Of a stretch of 64,000 bases of DNA, positions 33,030-42,209 are shown piece after piece. Positions within the stretch are counted from its first letter, which is position 1, and each line of letters starts with the position of its first letter. The translations under genes and the position numbers were made by a program. Source of the DNA: Streptomyces sp. A 4/2 (lineage in GTDB: Bacteria; Actinomycetota; Actinomycetes; Streptomycetales; Streptomycetaceae); assembly GCF_940670765.1 (NCBI RefSeq), contig NZ_CALNVW010000020.1, positions 186,001-250,000 on the forward strand, given 5' to 3'. A model generated the notes under the pieces. The model saw only the letters and a program-made list of their open reading frames with translations. It was not told the origin of the DNA and searched no databases.

Positions 33030-33971
33030 GTGACGCTCTCCGCCCAAGATGCGGCTGCGTTGAGATCCTTGCTGGAGAGCCGTCGGGCCGCCATCGCGCC
33101 CGAGACGGTGGGATACGCCGAGCGCAGCGGAGCGGGCCGCCCGGTGAACGGGCTCAGCCAGGAACAGATCGACACCCTGACCCAGCGGGCCCGGGGCACC
33201 TACGGACGGCTGATCAACGGACCCGAGCACCGGCCCAATCCGGCCTATCTCGCGAGTCTGGCGAGGCTGTTGAGGATGACGGAGCAGGAATGGACGGCGC
33301 TGTACTGGCTGACGCGCCGTGAAGTGCCCGCGCCCCTGCACAACACCTCCGGAATGGAGGTCCCCGGAGCCTGGGGGGCCGTGGAGCTGATTCACGGGGT
33401 GATCGCCTACCTGGTCGACTCGGCCTGGAATCTCATCACGTGCAATCAGGAGTACCGGGATCTCTTCCCCGGGGCCGTCCCGCCGGAGAACGCCCTGCTG
33501 TTCATGGCCGCGCATCCGGAGCGCCATACCCTGCTGCTGGACTGGGAACGCAGTTGGGCGCCCTTCGTGCTGGGCCAGTTGCGCCGGGCCGCCCAGGAGA
33601 GGCCGGACAACAAGGATCTCGCCCGGATCGAGGAGTACGTGCAGCGCGACCCGGTGGCCGGCCCTCTCTACGCGGACATCCCATTTCTGGCCCTGCCGTT
33701 CCCCGATGGGGCGCAACGCCCCTTGCGTCATCCCCAGTTGGGCGAGGGCATGGTGAGTGTCTGCGCGGCGGAACCGGTGAGTTCGACGGGGGCCAGGCTC
33801 ATTCTGCTGGCCTTTCGGCCGGGCCCGCCGAGCGAACACCGCAGAGACCCCGATCTACGGGCCGACCGGTCCGCCTATGCCCGATCGCCTTTCTGGAAAG
33901 GAGAATTGACGGACCAGCAGGTGATTCACGACGGCGGGACCGACCGCGAAGGAAGCGCATCCCGGGCCTGA
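33030..33971 (+). CDS. XRE-type regulator with MmyB-like ligand-binding domain
   Basis: 313 residues. An N-terminal helix-turn-helix (~5-85: LRSLLESRRAAIAPE, GLSQEQIDTLTQRARGTYGRLI, PAYLASLARLLRM) is followed by the MmyB-like PAS-related domain (~110-270: VIAYLVDSAWNLITCNQEYRDLFPG, NALLFMAAHPERHTLLLDWE, LRHPQLGEGMVSV). Such regulators bind small hydrophobic ligands and often control adjacent enzymes. GTG 33030 follows GGGGGAA. Its neighbours are a pseudo-SDR (divergent) and a type III PKS (129 bases downstream, same strand), so control of that locus is likely. Confidence 0.85.
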   Translation: MTLSAQDAAALRSLLESRRAAIAPETVGYAERSGAGRPVNGLSQEQIDTLTQRARGTYGRLINGPEHRPNPAYLASLARLLRMTEQEWTALYWLTRREVPAPLHNTSGMEVPGAWGAVELIHGVIAYLVDSAWNLITCNQEYRDLFPGAVPPENALLFMAAHPERHTLLLDWERSWAPFVLGQLRRAAQERPDNKDLARIEEYVQRDPVAGPLYADIPFLALPFPDGAQRPLRHPQLGEGMVSVCAAEPVSSTGARLILLAFRPGPPSEHRRDPDLRADRSAYARSPFWKGELTDQQVIHDGGTDREGSASRA

Positions 33972-34100
33972 CCACGGCAGACGGTTCCCCTTCGGGCGTA
34001 GCCGGAAGCACGACCGGCCGCAGCAACTCCCATGAACGAACGGTCGTACTGACGTACGTTGTTGGCACGGAATCTCGAATACATGTGTGGGAGCTGCCCA

Positions 34101-35171
34101 ATGCCCGTCTACGTCAGCCGTCCTGCGATCGCCCTGCCTCGATTCAGGGTGGACACGCGTGCGATCATCGATGACATCGCACGCCATCATCCGGACGATC
34201 CGCGGCTGAAAGTGTACGAGCGGGTGATCGGCAATCTCCAGGTGGACAACCGCCATTTCGTGGCCCCCCTGGATTCCCCGGCCATCGCGGGGGACGCCGA
34301 CATCACGGAACGGGTCCGGTCAGGTTTCGGGCACGCCGTCCGGATGGGCGAGGAAGCCGCGCGCGGGGCCCTGGAGCGCGCGGCCGTCCAGCCGTCGGAG
34401 ATCGACGCGATCGTCACCTCGCACTCCACGACCTGGGGCATACCCGGTCTCGACGTTCAACTCGCCAATGCTCTGGGACTCCCGGTCCGGGCCCGGCGCA
34501 TCGCGATGACCACGCTCGCCTGCGCAGGCGGCATCCAGGCGCTGGTACGTGCCGCGGAGTTCGCCGCCGCCCGGCCGGGTTCCAAGGTCCTGGTCGTGGT
34601 CTCGGAAGTCATCAGCTCCGTCTACAACCACCGCGACACGAACATCCAGAGCATGATCTACAAGGCACTCTTCGGGGACTCGGCCGGTGCCTGCGTCGTC
34701 TCCACGGAGCCGCCGCCCGAGCCCGGCCTGCGCATCGAGGACCCGGTGGCCGCGCACACCTTCGAACTGCTCCTGCACCACACGGAGGACTTCTACAGCG
34801 GAAGCCTGGACACCAGCGGGCTCCACTTCGACAGCACCAAGGCGGGACAGAAGGGGGCAGCGGAGTCGATGCCGTACGTTCTTGACTGGCTGGACCACAA
34901 GGTTCCCGACTGGGCCGTCATCCACCCGGGAAGCCCCGGCATCATCACCGATGTGGCCAAGAGCCTGGGACTCGGCGAGGAACACACCCGGCATTCCCGT
35001 GCCGTACTGGCCGAGACGGGAAGCCTGGGCGGCGTCAGCGTGCTGGCCATCCTGGACAAGCTGCACGGCACGCCGCCCTCCGCCGGTGAATCCGGTGTCG
35101 CTCTGGCCTTCGGCCCGGGGTTCGTCACCGCCGCCCTGCGCTGCTCCTGGGCGGGGCCGGACCCCAGCTGA
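34101..35171 (+). CDS. Divergent type III polyketide synthase (chalcone-synthase family)
   Basis: 356 residues, normal for type III PKS. VDNRHFVAPLD near residue 48 and TLACAGGIQALVRAAEFA place the acyl-bound Cys at 141; ALFGDSAGACVV and VIHPGSPGIITDV (His275) follow; GVALAFGPGF ends the core. The third catalytic residue, Asn in G-N-x-x-S, is Ser308 here (ETGSLGGVSVL). Cys and His are intact, so acyl transfer is possible but decarboxylative extension could be altered. ATG 34101 has GGAG seven bases upstream; the extra 14 residues of a longer frame are rejected. The methyltransferase gene converges 47 bases away and could modify the product. Confidence 0.82.
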   Translation: MPVYVSRPAIALPRFRVDTRAIIDDIARHHPDDPRLKVYERVIGNLQVDNRHFVAPLDSPAIAGDADITERVRSGFGHAVRMGEEAARGALERAAVQPSEIDAIVTSHSTTWGIPGLDVQLANALGLPVRARRIAMTTLACAGGIQALVRAAEFAAARPGSKVLVVVSEVISSVYNHRDTNIQSMIYKALFGDSAGACVVSTEPPPEPGLRIEDPVAAHTFELLLHHTEDFYSGSLDTSGLHFDSTKAGQKGAAESMPYVLDWLDHKVPDWAVIHPGSPGIITDVAKSLGLGEEHTRHSRAVLAETGSLGGVSVLAILDKLHGTPPSAGESGVALAFGPGFVTAALRCSWAGPDPS

Positions 35172-35218
35172 CACACGCCCCCGCCCGGAGCGTGCGCCGC
35201 CCCGGACGCCGTCGCGGG

Positions 35219-35899
35219 TCATTCCGGTTTGCGTGCCGTGACGCCCATGACCACGGGAGTGGGAGCGCCGTGCTCGGCGAAGCCTTCGAGTATCAGCCCG
35301 GCGTCCAGGAACGCGTTCAGCAGACCGGGCAGCGAAAGGTGTCCGGCCCCGACCTTGTCCCGTATCCCACGGTCCGTCCAGGACTCCTTCGTCCGCCGCC
35401 CGTCGAGATAGCCGGGCCGGACCACCACGGCGTCGGGGTCACCGCGGTCGACGAACCCTCCGCAGAAGCACGGGTGAACGCCGATGTGCACGAACACGCC
35501 GCCGGGGCGCAGCACTCTGGCAGCCTCGCGGAGCACGTCCGGATAACTGGGCATGTCCGTGTGCACCATGACCGCGAGGACCGCCGGAACGGAGGCGTCG
35601 CGGACGGGGAGACACGCGGCGTCGCCCCGCACGACCGCCATACGGTCACGGGCGTGCCGCAGCATCCCGCCGGATATGTCCACACCGACCGGCGTGCGGC
35701 CGAGGCGGCGCACCCGGTCGGCGTGGATGCCGGTACCGCAGCCGATCTCCAGGCAGGTCCCGGTTCCCGCGCCGAGGAGCTGACCGAGCAATCCGCCGAG
35801 GGCGCGGGGATTGCCGTCGGAGTTCTCGGCGTCCCGGCCGCCGAGAAACTCCTGTTCGTACCAGTCCGCGATCTCGTCGTAAGCCGCCGTCGATGTCAT
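35219..35899 (-). CDS. Class I SAM-dependent methyltransferase
   Basis: 226 residues. SAM-binding motif I TCLEIGCGTGIHADRVRR near residue 48, PVGVDISGGML (motif post I), GDAACLPVRDASV and EAARVLRPGGVFVHIG (motif III region). Belongs to the broad ubiE/small-molecule group. It sits tail-to-tail with the type III PKS and head-to-head with the GH92 gene; methylation of the polyketide is the natural hypothesis. ATG 35899 is followed by the domain; a frame open to 36244 adds arginine-rich noise. Confidence 0.83.
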   Translation of the reverse strand: MTSTAAYDEIADWYEQEFLGGRDAENSDGNPRALGGLLGQLLGAGTGTCLEIGCGTGIHADRVRRLGRTPVGVDISGGMLRHARDRMAVVRGDAACLPVRDASVPAVLAVMVHTDMPSYPDVLREAARVLRPGGVFVHIGVHPCFCGGFVDRGDPDAVVVRPGYLDGRRTKESWTDRGIRDKVGAGHLSLPGLLNAFLDAGLILEGFAEHGAPTPVVMGVTARKPE

Positions 35900-36144
35900 T
35901 CGCCCGCCCGTTCCGCCGTCGCCACCGCCCTGGTCCTCCCCAGGGCCCGACCGGCCGGCTGCTGCGGCCGGTCTTCCCTCAACTGCCCCCGGCCGAGCCG
36001 CTCCATCCGGCTTCCGCTCCGGGCAGAACCTCCGGACCGGACCCCGGGGCGCGATCTTGTTTCTCCGTACGCCCTCTTGACCGGGCGGGGCCGGTACCTG
36101 AGTGTGTGGTGGGCTCGACCCTCGACCCTCAGCAGGAGGCACAC

Positions 36145-39100
36145 GTGAGACGTTGGAAGACTCGTGGCGCAGTCGCCGCAGTCGCGGCGCTGTTGTTCGC
36201 CGGAACGGCGACACCGGCTTCATTTGCTCTGACAACGTTGTCACACGGAACGCAGGCCGGTGCGCGCCTCGTGGACGACCCGTCCGACTACGTCGACCCG
36301 CTCATCGGTACCGGAAGCGGCGGCTCGACCGTCGGCGAGATCAACAACTTCCCCGGCCCCGCAGCCCCTTTCGGGATGATGCAGTTCTCGCCCGACACGG
36401 CCGGTTCGTACGCCGGGTACCAGTACCACAGCGACTCCATCCGGGGCTTCAGCATCGATCACGCCTCGGTCGGCTGCACCGCGTTCGGTGACGTACCGAT
36501 CCTCCCGGTGACCGGCGATGTCGGTGCCGCTCCGTGGGACCGGACCGAGCACTTCTCGCACACCGGCGAGAAGGCGGAGCCCGGCTACTACGCGGTCACC
36601 CTCGACGACTCGAAGGTGCGCGCCGAGCTGACCGCCACGACCCGCACCGGGCTGGCCGCGTTCACCTTTCCCGAGGGCGGGGACGCGGCACAGGTCCTGG
36701 TCAAGGGCGGCGCCAGCCTCGCGGGGGACAAGCACGCCGATATGCACGTGGTAGGCGACCGGCAGGTCACCGGGTCCGCGACCACGGGGAACTTCTGCGG
36801 CAAGGGGAACGAGTACACGGTTCACTACGCGATCACCTTCGACCGCCCCTTCACCGCACACGGCACCTGGGACGGCAAGTCCGTGTCGAAGGGCAGCGAC
36901 GCGGTGGACGCGCCCAAGGCAGGCGCGTATCTGACGTTCGACACCGCCGGGACGCGCACCGTGCGCGCCAAGATCGCCATGTCGTACGTCTCCGTGGACG
37001 GAGCCAGGGCCAACATGGCCTCCGAGGTGCCGGGTTGGAGCCTCGACAAGCTGCACCAGCAGACCCGGGACCAGTGGACGGCGGCGCTGCGCAAGGCCCG
37101 GGTCGCGGGCAGGGACACCGACCAGCTGAAGACGTTCTACACCGCGCTGTACCACTCGCTGATGCATCCGAACACGTTCAACGACACGGACGGGCGCTAC
37201 ATCGGGTTCGACAACAAGGTCCGCACACTGCCCGAGGGGCGTACGCAGTACGCCAACTTCTCGGACTGGGACACCTACCGCTCGCTCGCGCCGCTGCAGG
37301 CCATGCTGTGGCCGAAGGAGGCGAGCGACATGGCCCAGTCGCTGGTCAACGACGCGGTGCAGGGCGGGTGGTGGCCTCGCTGGCCTTTCGCCAACGGGTA
37401 CACGGGGCAGATGACCGGCGACAACTCCGTCGCTCTCATCGCCAACCTGTACGCCTACGGCGCCCGGGACTTCGACCTCAAGACCGCCCTGAAGTACCTG
37501 GTCAAGGGCGCCACCACGGTTGACTCCACGCCGGGCGCGTACAAGGAGCGGCCCGACATCGCCAACTACGTCGAGCGCGGCTACGCGCCCAACAACGACG
37601 CCTCACGCGGTGACCACCAGCGCGTCGGCGCCTCGGTCACGCTGGAGTGGGCGATCGACGACTTCGCCATCGCCCGGCTCGCGACCGCCGCCGGGGACCA
37701 CAGCACCGCACGTACCTTCACGCTCCGCAGCCAGAACTGGCAGAACATCCTCAATCCGGCCACGGACTATCTCCAGCCGCGCGGTGAGGACGGCCGCTTC
37801 CCCGACGGTCCGGGGTTCCAGCCGCCGCCGGAGGGCAAGTTCGGCCAGGACGGCTTCGACGAGGGCAACGCCGCCCAGTACAACTGGCTGGTCCCGCAGA
37901 ACACCGCGGGGCTGATCACCGCCATGGGCGGCCGTGCCGCCGCGTCCCAGCGGCTCGACACCTTCTTCGGCCAGCTCAACGCCGGTCCCAACGAGCCCTA
38001 CATGTGGGCCGGTAACGAGATCGACTTCGGGGTGCCGTGGGTGTACGACTACCTCGGTCAGCCGTGGAAGACGCAGAAGGCGGTACGGGACGTCGCCACC
38101 ACGCTCTTCAGTCCCACCCCGGACGGCGAGCCCGGCAACGACGATCTGGGTGCCCAGTCCTCCTGGTACGTCTGGGCCGCCCTCGGTGTCTATCCCTCGA
38201 CCCCCGGCACATCCGATCTGGCCGTGCACAGCCCGCTGTTCGAGCGCGCCGTGCTCGACCTGCCGGGCAAGGGCCACGACCTGGACATCCGGGCCCCGAA
38301 GGCTTCGACGGGCACTCCGTACGTCCACGAGCTGAAGCTCGACGGCCGCTCCTACGAACGCACCTACCTGCCGAAGTCCGCGGTCACGAAGGGCGGGCAG
38401 CTGGACTTCGCCCTGTCCGACAGCCCCGACACGCACTGGGCGACCTCTCCCGCGGCGGCTCCGCCGTCGTACCGCACGGGTGAGCGTTCCTTCCTGGCGA
38501 ATGCGACGCCCAACCAGGTCACCGCCGCACCGGGCGGTGCCGGGGTGAAGGTCACGGTCGACGCGCAGCGGCTCGCCGGGCGGGACCGCGACCTGACGGT
38601 GAAGGCGACCGCGCCGAAGGGGCTGTCCGTGTCCGCGGGCAGGAAGCGGCTCGCGCTCGACTCCGCGACGGGTTCGGGAAGCGTCGAGCTGACGGTCGAG
38701 GCCGGTTCCGGAACGGCCGACGGCTACTACGAGGTCCCGCTCACCGTGAGCGGAGCCGCGCCGGGCGACTCCGTGCGGCTCTCCGCGATCGTTCTGGTCG
38801 CCGCGCACGGCAGCCTGGCCGCCGCCTACGACAACACGGGCCTGTCCGACGACGCCGACCACGGGCAGGGCGACTACGACCGTGCCGGGAACACCTACTC
38901 CCGGCAGGCTCTGGCCGCGGCCGGCCTGAAGGGAGGAGCGCGGGTGGAGGCGTCGGGCACGTCGTTCGTATGGCCCGCGGCCCCGCAGGGGCGTCCCGAC
39001 AATCTGGTCGCGGGCGGCCAGACGCTGGCTCTGGACGCCGAGGACGCCCGGCGGTTGTTGTTCGTGGGGTCGGCCACCAACGGGGATCACCAGGACAGCG

Positions 39101-39363
39101 CGACGGTGACCTTCACGGACGGCACGACCGGAAAGGCGGATCTGTCGTTCGGTGACTGGTCCCTGCCGGGCGGCGGCACGGACCCGGTCCTCGGGAACAC
39201 CCTGGTGGCGCGGGCCGCCCGGCGGAACCAGTCGGGTGGCACCGGTGGTGCGGTGAGCGTCTTCGCCACCACGCCCTTCCAGGTGCCCGGGGGGAAGCAC
39301 ATCAAGAGCGTGACCCTGCCGAAGAACCCGGAGCTGCATGTGTTCGCCGTCGGCCTCGGCTGA
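36145..39363 (+). CDS. Secreted GH92 alpha-mannosidase
   Basis: 1072 residues. Signal peptide 1-32 (KTRGAVAAVAALLFAGTATPASFA). The GH92 N-domain has DYVDPLIGTGSGG, GEINNFPGPAAPFGMMQFSPDT and GFSIDHASVGC. The catalytic (alpha/alpha) part has NFSDWDTYRSLAPLQAML, GDNSVALIANLYAYG and NEIDFGVPWVYDYLGQPWKTQ, the region of the conserved acid and calcium ligands. The C-terminal ~330 residues are NEW3/NPCBM-like beta domains for glycan binding. Acts outside the cell on alpha-mannosides (for example N-glycans) by inversion with calcium. GTG 36145 has a perfect AGGAGG five bases upstream; the longer frame is rejected. A terminator follows. Confidence 0.92.
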   Translation: MRRWKTRGAVAAVAALLFAGTATPASFALTTLSHGTQAGARLVDDPSDYVDPLIGTGSGGSTVGEINNFPGPAAPFGMMQFSPDTAGSYAGYQYHSDSIRGFSIDHASVGCTAFGDVPILPVTGDVGAAPWDRTEHFSHTGEKAEPGYYAVTLDDSKVRAELTATTRTGLAAFTFPEGGDAAQVLVKGGASLAGDKHADMHVVGDRQVTGSATTGNFCGKGNEYTVHYAITFDRPFTAHGTWDGKSVSKGSDAVDAPKAGAYLTFDTAGTRTVRAKIAMSYVSVDGARANMASEVPGWSLDKLHQQTRDQWTAALRKARVAGRDTDQLKTFYTALYHSLMHPNTFNDTDGRYIGFDNKVRTLPEGRTQYANFSDWDTYRSLAPLQAMLWPKEASDMAQSLVNDAVQGGWWPRWPFANGYTGQMTGDNSVALIANLYAYGARDFDLKTALKYLVKGATTVDSTPGAYKERPDIANYVERGYAPNNDASRGDHQRVGASVTLEWAIDDFAIARLATAAGDHSTARTFTLRSQNWQNILNPATDYLQPRGEDGRFPDGPGFQPPPEGKFGQDGFDEGNAAQYNWLVPQNTAGLITAMGGRAAASQRLDTFFGQLNAGPNEPYMWAGNEIDFGVPWVYDYLGQPWKTQKAVRDVATTLFSPTPDGEPGNDDLGAQSSWYVWAALGVYPSTPGTSDLAVHSPLFERAVLDLPGKGHDLDIRAPKASTGTPYVHELKLDGRSYERTYLPKSAVTKGGQLDFALSDSPDTHWATSPAAAPPSYRTGERSFLANATPNQVTAAPGGAGVKVTVDAQRLAGRDRDLTVKATAPKGLSVSAGRKRLALDSATGSGSVELTVEAGSGTADGYYEVPLTVSGAAPGDSVRLSAIVLVAAHGSLAAAYDNTGLSDDADHGQGDYDRAGNTYSRQALAAAGLKGGARVEASGTSFVWPAAPQGRPDNLVAGGQTLALDAEDARRLLFVGSATNGDHQDSATVTFTDGTTGKADLSFGDWSLPGGGTDPVLGNTLVARAARRNQSGGTGGAVSVFATTPFQVPGGKHIKSVTLPKNPELHVFAVGLG

Positions 39364-39384
39364 CGGACGACGCGGTGCGGTGTG

Positions 39385-39418
39385 CGGGCCGGTGATCCCT
39401 TCCAGGGTCACCGGCCCG
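39385..39418 (+). terminator. Terminator after the GH92 gene
   Basis: 11-bp perfect stem, 12-base loop, starting 22 bases after the stop codon. Confidence 0.7.
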
Positions 39419-39470
39419 TACGGCTGCTGCTGCGCCGCAACGGCCCGCCCAGGAGGGCGGTTTCCCCCCG

Positions 39471-39737
39471 TCAGGGGGTGTCGCCCTCCCAGTCCCACAG
39501 CAGCGAGCCGGCTGTACGCGGGCCGTACAGTGCGTGCCCGCCGGGGCCGTGGGAGCCGATCTCGGTGGCCAGCGCGGCGGCCTCCGCCAGCCGCGGTCCG
39601 GGCCACCCGGTCACGTCCAGCAGCAGACCGTCGAGCGGTCCGCCCACCAGCTCCCGGTAGACGCGGCCCGGCCGCGGGCCCGGATCCGGGTCGTCGTGGT
39701 CGGCGCCGTACACCCGGCGCCAGGTCCGTTCATCCAT
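39471..39737 (-). CDS. Small conserved-looking hypothetical protein
   Basis: 88 residues from ATG 39737. Composition is normal for a Streptomyces protein (MDERTWRRVYGADHDDPDPG, then a GGPLDGLLLDVTGW segment and C-terminal WDWEGDTP), and G/C third positions favour this frame. No signal peptide, membrane segment or known domain is visible to me. It is isolated between the GH92 and DUF4838 terminators on the minus strand. No clear ribosome site; ATG 39749 is an alternative start. Confidence 0.55.
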   Translation of the reverse strand: MDERTWRRVYGADHDDPDPGPRPGRVYRELVGGPLDGLLLDVTGWPGPRLAEAAALATEIGSHGPGGHALYGPRTAGSLLWDWEGDTP

Positions 39738-39789
39738 GTCCGACAGCATCCCAGCCACCACTGACACTCCCCCGCTGAGCGGTCACGAA

Positions 39790-39831
39790 CGGTCCGGTCG
39801 CGACGGATCCGCTTCCGTCGCGACCGGACCG
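39790..39831. terminator. Terminator of the sulfatase-ABC-DUF4838 operon
   Basis: Perfect 18-bp stem with 6-base loop, beginning 60 bases after the DUF4838 stop on the minus strand. Confidence 0.85.
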
Positions 39832-39890
39832 GTGTCACCCTGCCGTGCGTGTCATGTGGTGCGGGGCGGTGCTGTGTTGTCACTCCACGG

Positions 39891-42209
39891 TCACTCCACG
39901 GTGAGATCCACGTACGCGGGTGTCAGCCGGGTGCCGTCGACCAGCCGGAACTCCAGCGTGATCCGGTGGTCGCCGGCCGCGGCGGACGCATCGGCGCGGG
40001 CGTCCACCCGGTGCGAGGCGCTCCTGGTACCGCGGACCCGCAGGCTGCCACGGGCCGGGGTCAGCGTGATGCCGTCCGGGCCGGACGCGGTCCAGTGCAC
40101 GGTGTGCCCGGTGAAGTCCACGTCCTGCGCCACGACCGTCAGTGCCACCCCGGCTCCACCGCGCGCCAGTGTCAGCTCACCGGGATCGCCGAACCCGGCT
40201 GCCGGACAGGAGTAGTTGTCCACGGCTTCCTGCCGGACCGTCGTGTCGCTGTACGGCACCGCGTCGTCCTCGCTGTGCCCGCGCCACCAGGCCTGGGTGT
40301 TCGGCAGGGCGACGCCGTTGAACCGGTTGCTCATCAGCTGGGTCCGGTAGGCCGCACGGGCCGCGGCCAGTTCGGGGCTGCCGGCCGGCTGCAGCCCGAT
40401 GCTCATGTCGGCGAGGTTGACCTCGATCCCTCTGCGCAGCCGGTCGATCACTGTTCGCGCGGAGTCGTCCCCGGCCTGTGCGGCTGCCGTCTTCAGCGCG
40501 GCGGAGGCCTGGCTGTAGTTGTCGTGCAGCTTGGTGACCGTGTGGGTGTCGGGGTCGAAGCGGGTGAGGTCGTAGTACTCCCCCATGGATCCCGCGGCCG
40601 AGGCGCCGAAGCGCGCCTGGAGGTAACCGTCCCGGTAGGCGTCGGCTTCCAGGCTGTTGTCCCAGGCCAGTGCGGCGACCAGGCTCTGGACGTGCTCGTA
40701 CGTGATCCAGTCGCCCGGTTCGCTGTACATGCCGATGCCGTTGACACCGAGCTGCGACTCGAAGGCGACATCGGCCGCGATGGTGTCGACGGGCCGTACC
40801 GGCTGGCTGCGCCAGCGGTAGCGGCGGTAGTACTCGTACATCACGAGGGAGCCGCGGAAGCTGGTGCGCCAGGCCCCCAGGGCCTTGGCCAGCCCGGTGT
40901 TGGCACTCACGGCCGGATCGCCGAGGGATCCGTCGTAATTGCGGCCGTACGGCGCGAAGTCGACGACGACCTGGGGGTCGCACGCGTAGTCGGGGTCGGG
41001 CGGCTGGATGGTGGAGTTGTAGGCGATGCGCTCCACACGGACACCGGGCAGCTCGTCGCGGAGCACCTGGGCGAGCTTGTTGACGACCACCGACTCGGCG
41101 TTCGCGGCCTTGCCGTACCGGTCGAGGATCGCCTTCTGGAACTTGGGGACGTCGGGCGGCCAGCAGTCGAAGACCGTGATCTCCGGACGGGCCCGCAGGA
41201 ACGCGACCACCTTGGCTATGTAGGCGTCCAGGGCCTCGGGGTTGTAGATGTCGAAGAGCGGCCCGCCGGATGCGTAGAACTGCGGGTAGTCCGCCGGGGG
41301 CAGGAAGCTGTCGTAGCCGTGGCCGCCGGTCTCGATCCTGATGCCGCGCTTGGCGGCCTCGCGGGCGAGCACGGTCCGTACGCCGTCGTACGTGGTGACG
41401 CCGAGGCCCAGGTAGTTCGTCGGGTAGACGAAGGTGTTGAGCCGGTTCTTGGCCATCCAGTCGAGCAGCGGGGGCAGGCTCTGCGCGGTGTGGCTGAAGC
41501 CCTCCTCGGCGTACTGACGGCGGAATTCCCAGTCGGGCCGGTCGGTGAGGTGCACGGCGGGCAGCGCGAGGGTGCGGACCCGGGGAACGTGCTCGCTGTG
41601 GCCTTCGTACGCGGGGAAGGCGGGGGCGAAGAAGCGGACGCCCAGCCGTTCGAGCAGGGCGTACACCGCGTAGAGCGGGGCCCGGTCGCCGAGGCCGGTC
41701 AGCAGGATGTCCTGGTCGTCGCCGAGCAGGGTGAAGGTGTCCTCGGGCGCGCCGGAGAGTTCCTGGCCGGCTTCGGTGAGCCGGTTCCCGGACACGGTGT
41801 TCCCGGTACCGGTGCCCGCGCGCAGCACGACCAGGCCGGTGACACCCGCGGGCACCGCGCCTTCGGTGCTGCCAGCGGCGGCGCGCAGCGGCAGCGTGGC
41901 TCCAGTGATCCGCTGTACATAGTCGCGGAGTTCGGTGGCGGCGAACCGGGCGCTGTCGCCGCCCCACCACAGAACGGTGGCCGCGGGGCGTCCTCCCGAG
42001 GCCACCGGCAGGGTGCGGGCGGCGCCTGCGGGAGCCGTGGTGGCGGTGGCAGCCGTCGCGGGGGCAGCCGCGGACAGCGGCAGTACCGTCGCGCCCGCGA
42101 GCCCGGCGGCTCCCACCAGGAACCCTCGCCGTCTCACCTCACTCGTGCCGTTCACCCGGTCCCCCTGGTTCCGGGGTGCCCCGGGGTCCGTACCTCTGCT
42201 GGTGCTCAT
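39891..42209 (-). CDS. Tat-exported DUF4838-domain protein (glycoside-hydrolase-like)
   Basis: 772 residues. Twin-arginine signal RRRGFLVGAAGLAGATVLPLS at ~26-46. An N-terminal hexosaminidase-like alpha/beta domain (~60-220: LRDYVQRITGATLPLR, DDQDILLTGLGDRAPLYAVYALLERLG) is followed by a TIM-barrel DUF4838 domain (~240-560: LLDWMAKNRLNTFVYPTNY, ITVFDCWPPD, MYEYYRRYRW, INGMYSEPGDW-like segment near 495) and a C-terminal beta domain. Such proteins occur in polysaccharide loci, mostly uncharacterised. The ATG overlaps the upstream substrate-binding gene by four bases, so it is the last gene of a five-gene operon with a sulfatase; a role in freeing sulfated sugars outside the cell is inferred. 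Confidence 0.85.
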   Translation of the reverse strand: MSTSRGTDPGAPRNQGDRVNGTSEVRRRGFLVGAAGLAGATVLPLSAAAPATAATATTAPAGAARTLPVASGGRPAATVLWWGGDSARFAATELRDYVQRITGATLPLRAAAGSTEGAVPAGVTGLVVLRAGTGTGNTVSGNRLTEAGQELSGAPEDTFTLLGDDQDILLTGLGDRAPLYAVYALLERLGVRFFAPAFPAYEGHSEHVPRVRTLALPAVHLTDRPDWEFRRQYAEEGFSHTAQSLPPLLDWMAKNRLNTFVYPTNYLGLGVTTYDGVRTVLAREAAKRGIRIETGGHGYDSFLPPADYPQFYASGGPLFDIYNPEALDAYIAKVVAFLRARPEITVFDCWPPDVPKFQKAILDRYGKAANAESVVVNKLAQVLRDELPGVRVERIAYNSTIQPPDPDYACDPQVVVDFAPYGRNYDGSLGDPAVSANTGLAKALGAWRTSFRGSLVMYEYYRRYRWRSQPVRPVDTIAADVAFESQLGVNGIGMYSEPGDWITYEHVQSLVAALAWDNSLEADAYRDGYLQARFGASAAGSMGEYYDLTRFDPDTHTVTKLHDNYSQASAALKTAAAQAGDDSARTVIDRLRRGIEVNLADMSIGLQPAGSPELAAARAAYRTQLMSNRFNGVALPNTQAWWRGHSEDDAVPYSDTTVRQEAVDNYSCPAAGFGDPGELTLARGGAGVALTVVAQDVDFTGHTVHWTASGPDGITLTPARGSLRVRGTRSASHRVDARADASAAAGDHRITLEFRLVDGTRLTPAYVDLTVE

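Noticed and set aside
35893..36144. N-terminal extension of the GH92 frame
   Set aside because: Signal peptide and perfect AGGAGG belong to GTG 36145; the extension is Pro/Arg-rich and covers the divergent promoter region.
35900..36244. N-terminal extension of the methyltransferase frame
   Set aside because: Arg-rich sequence antisense to the GH92 signal region; the domain starts at ATG 35899.
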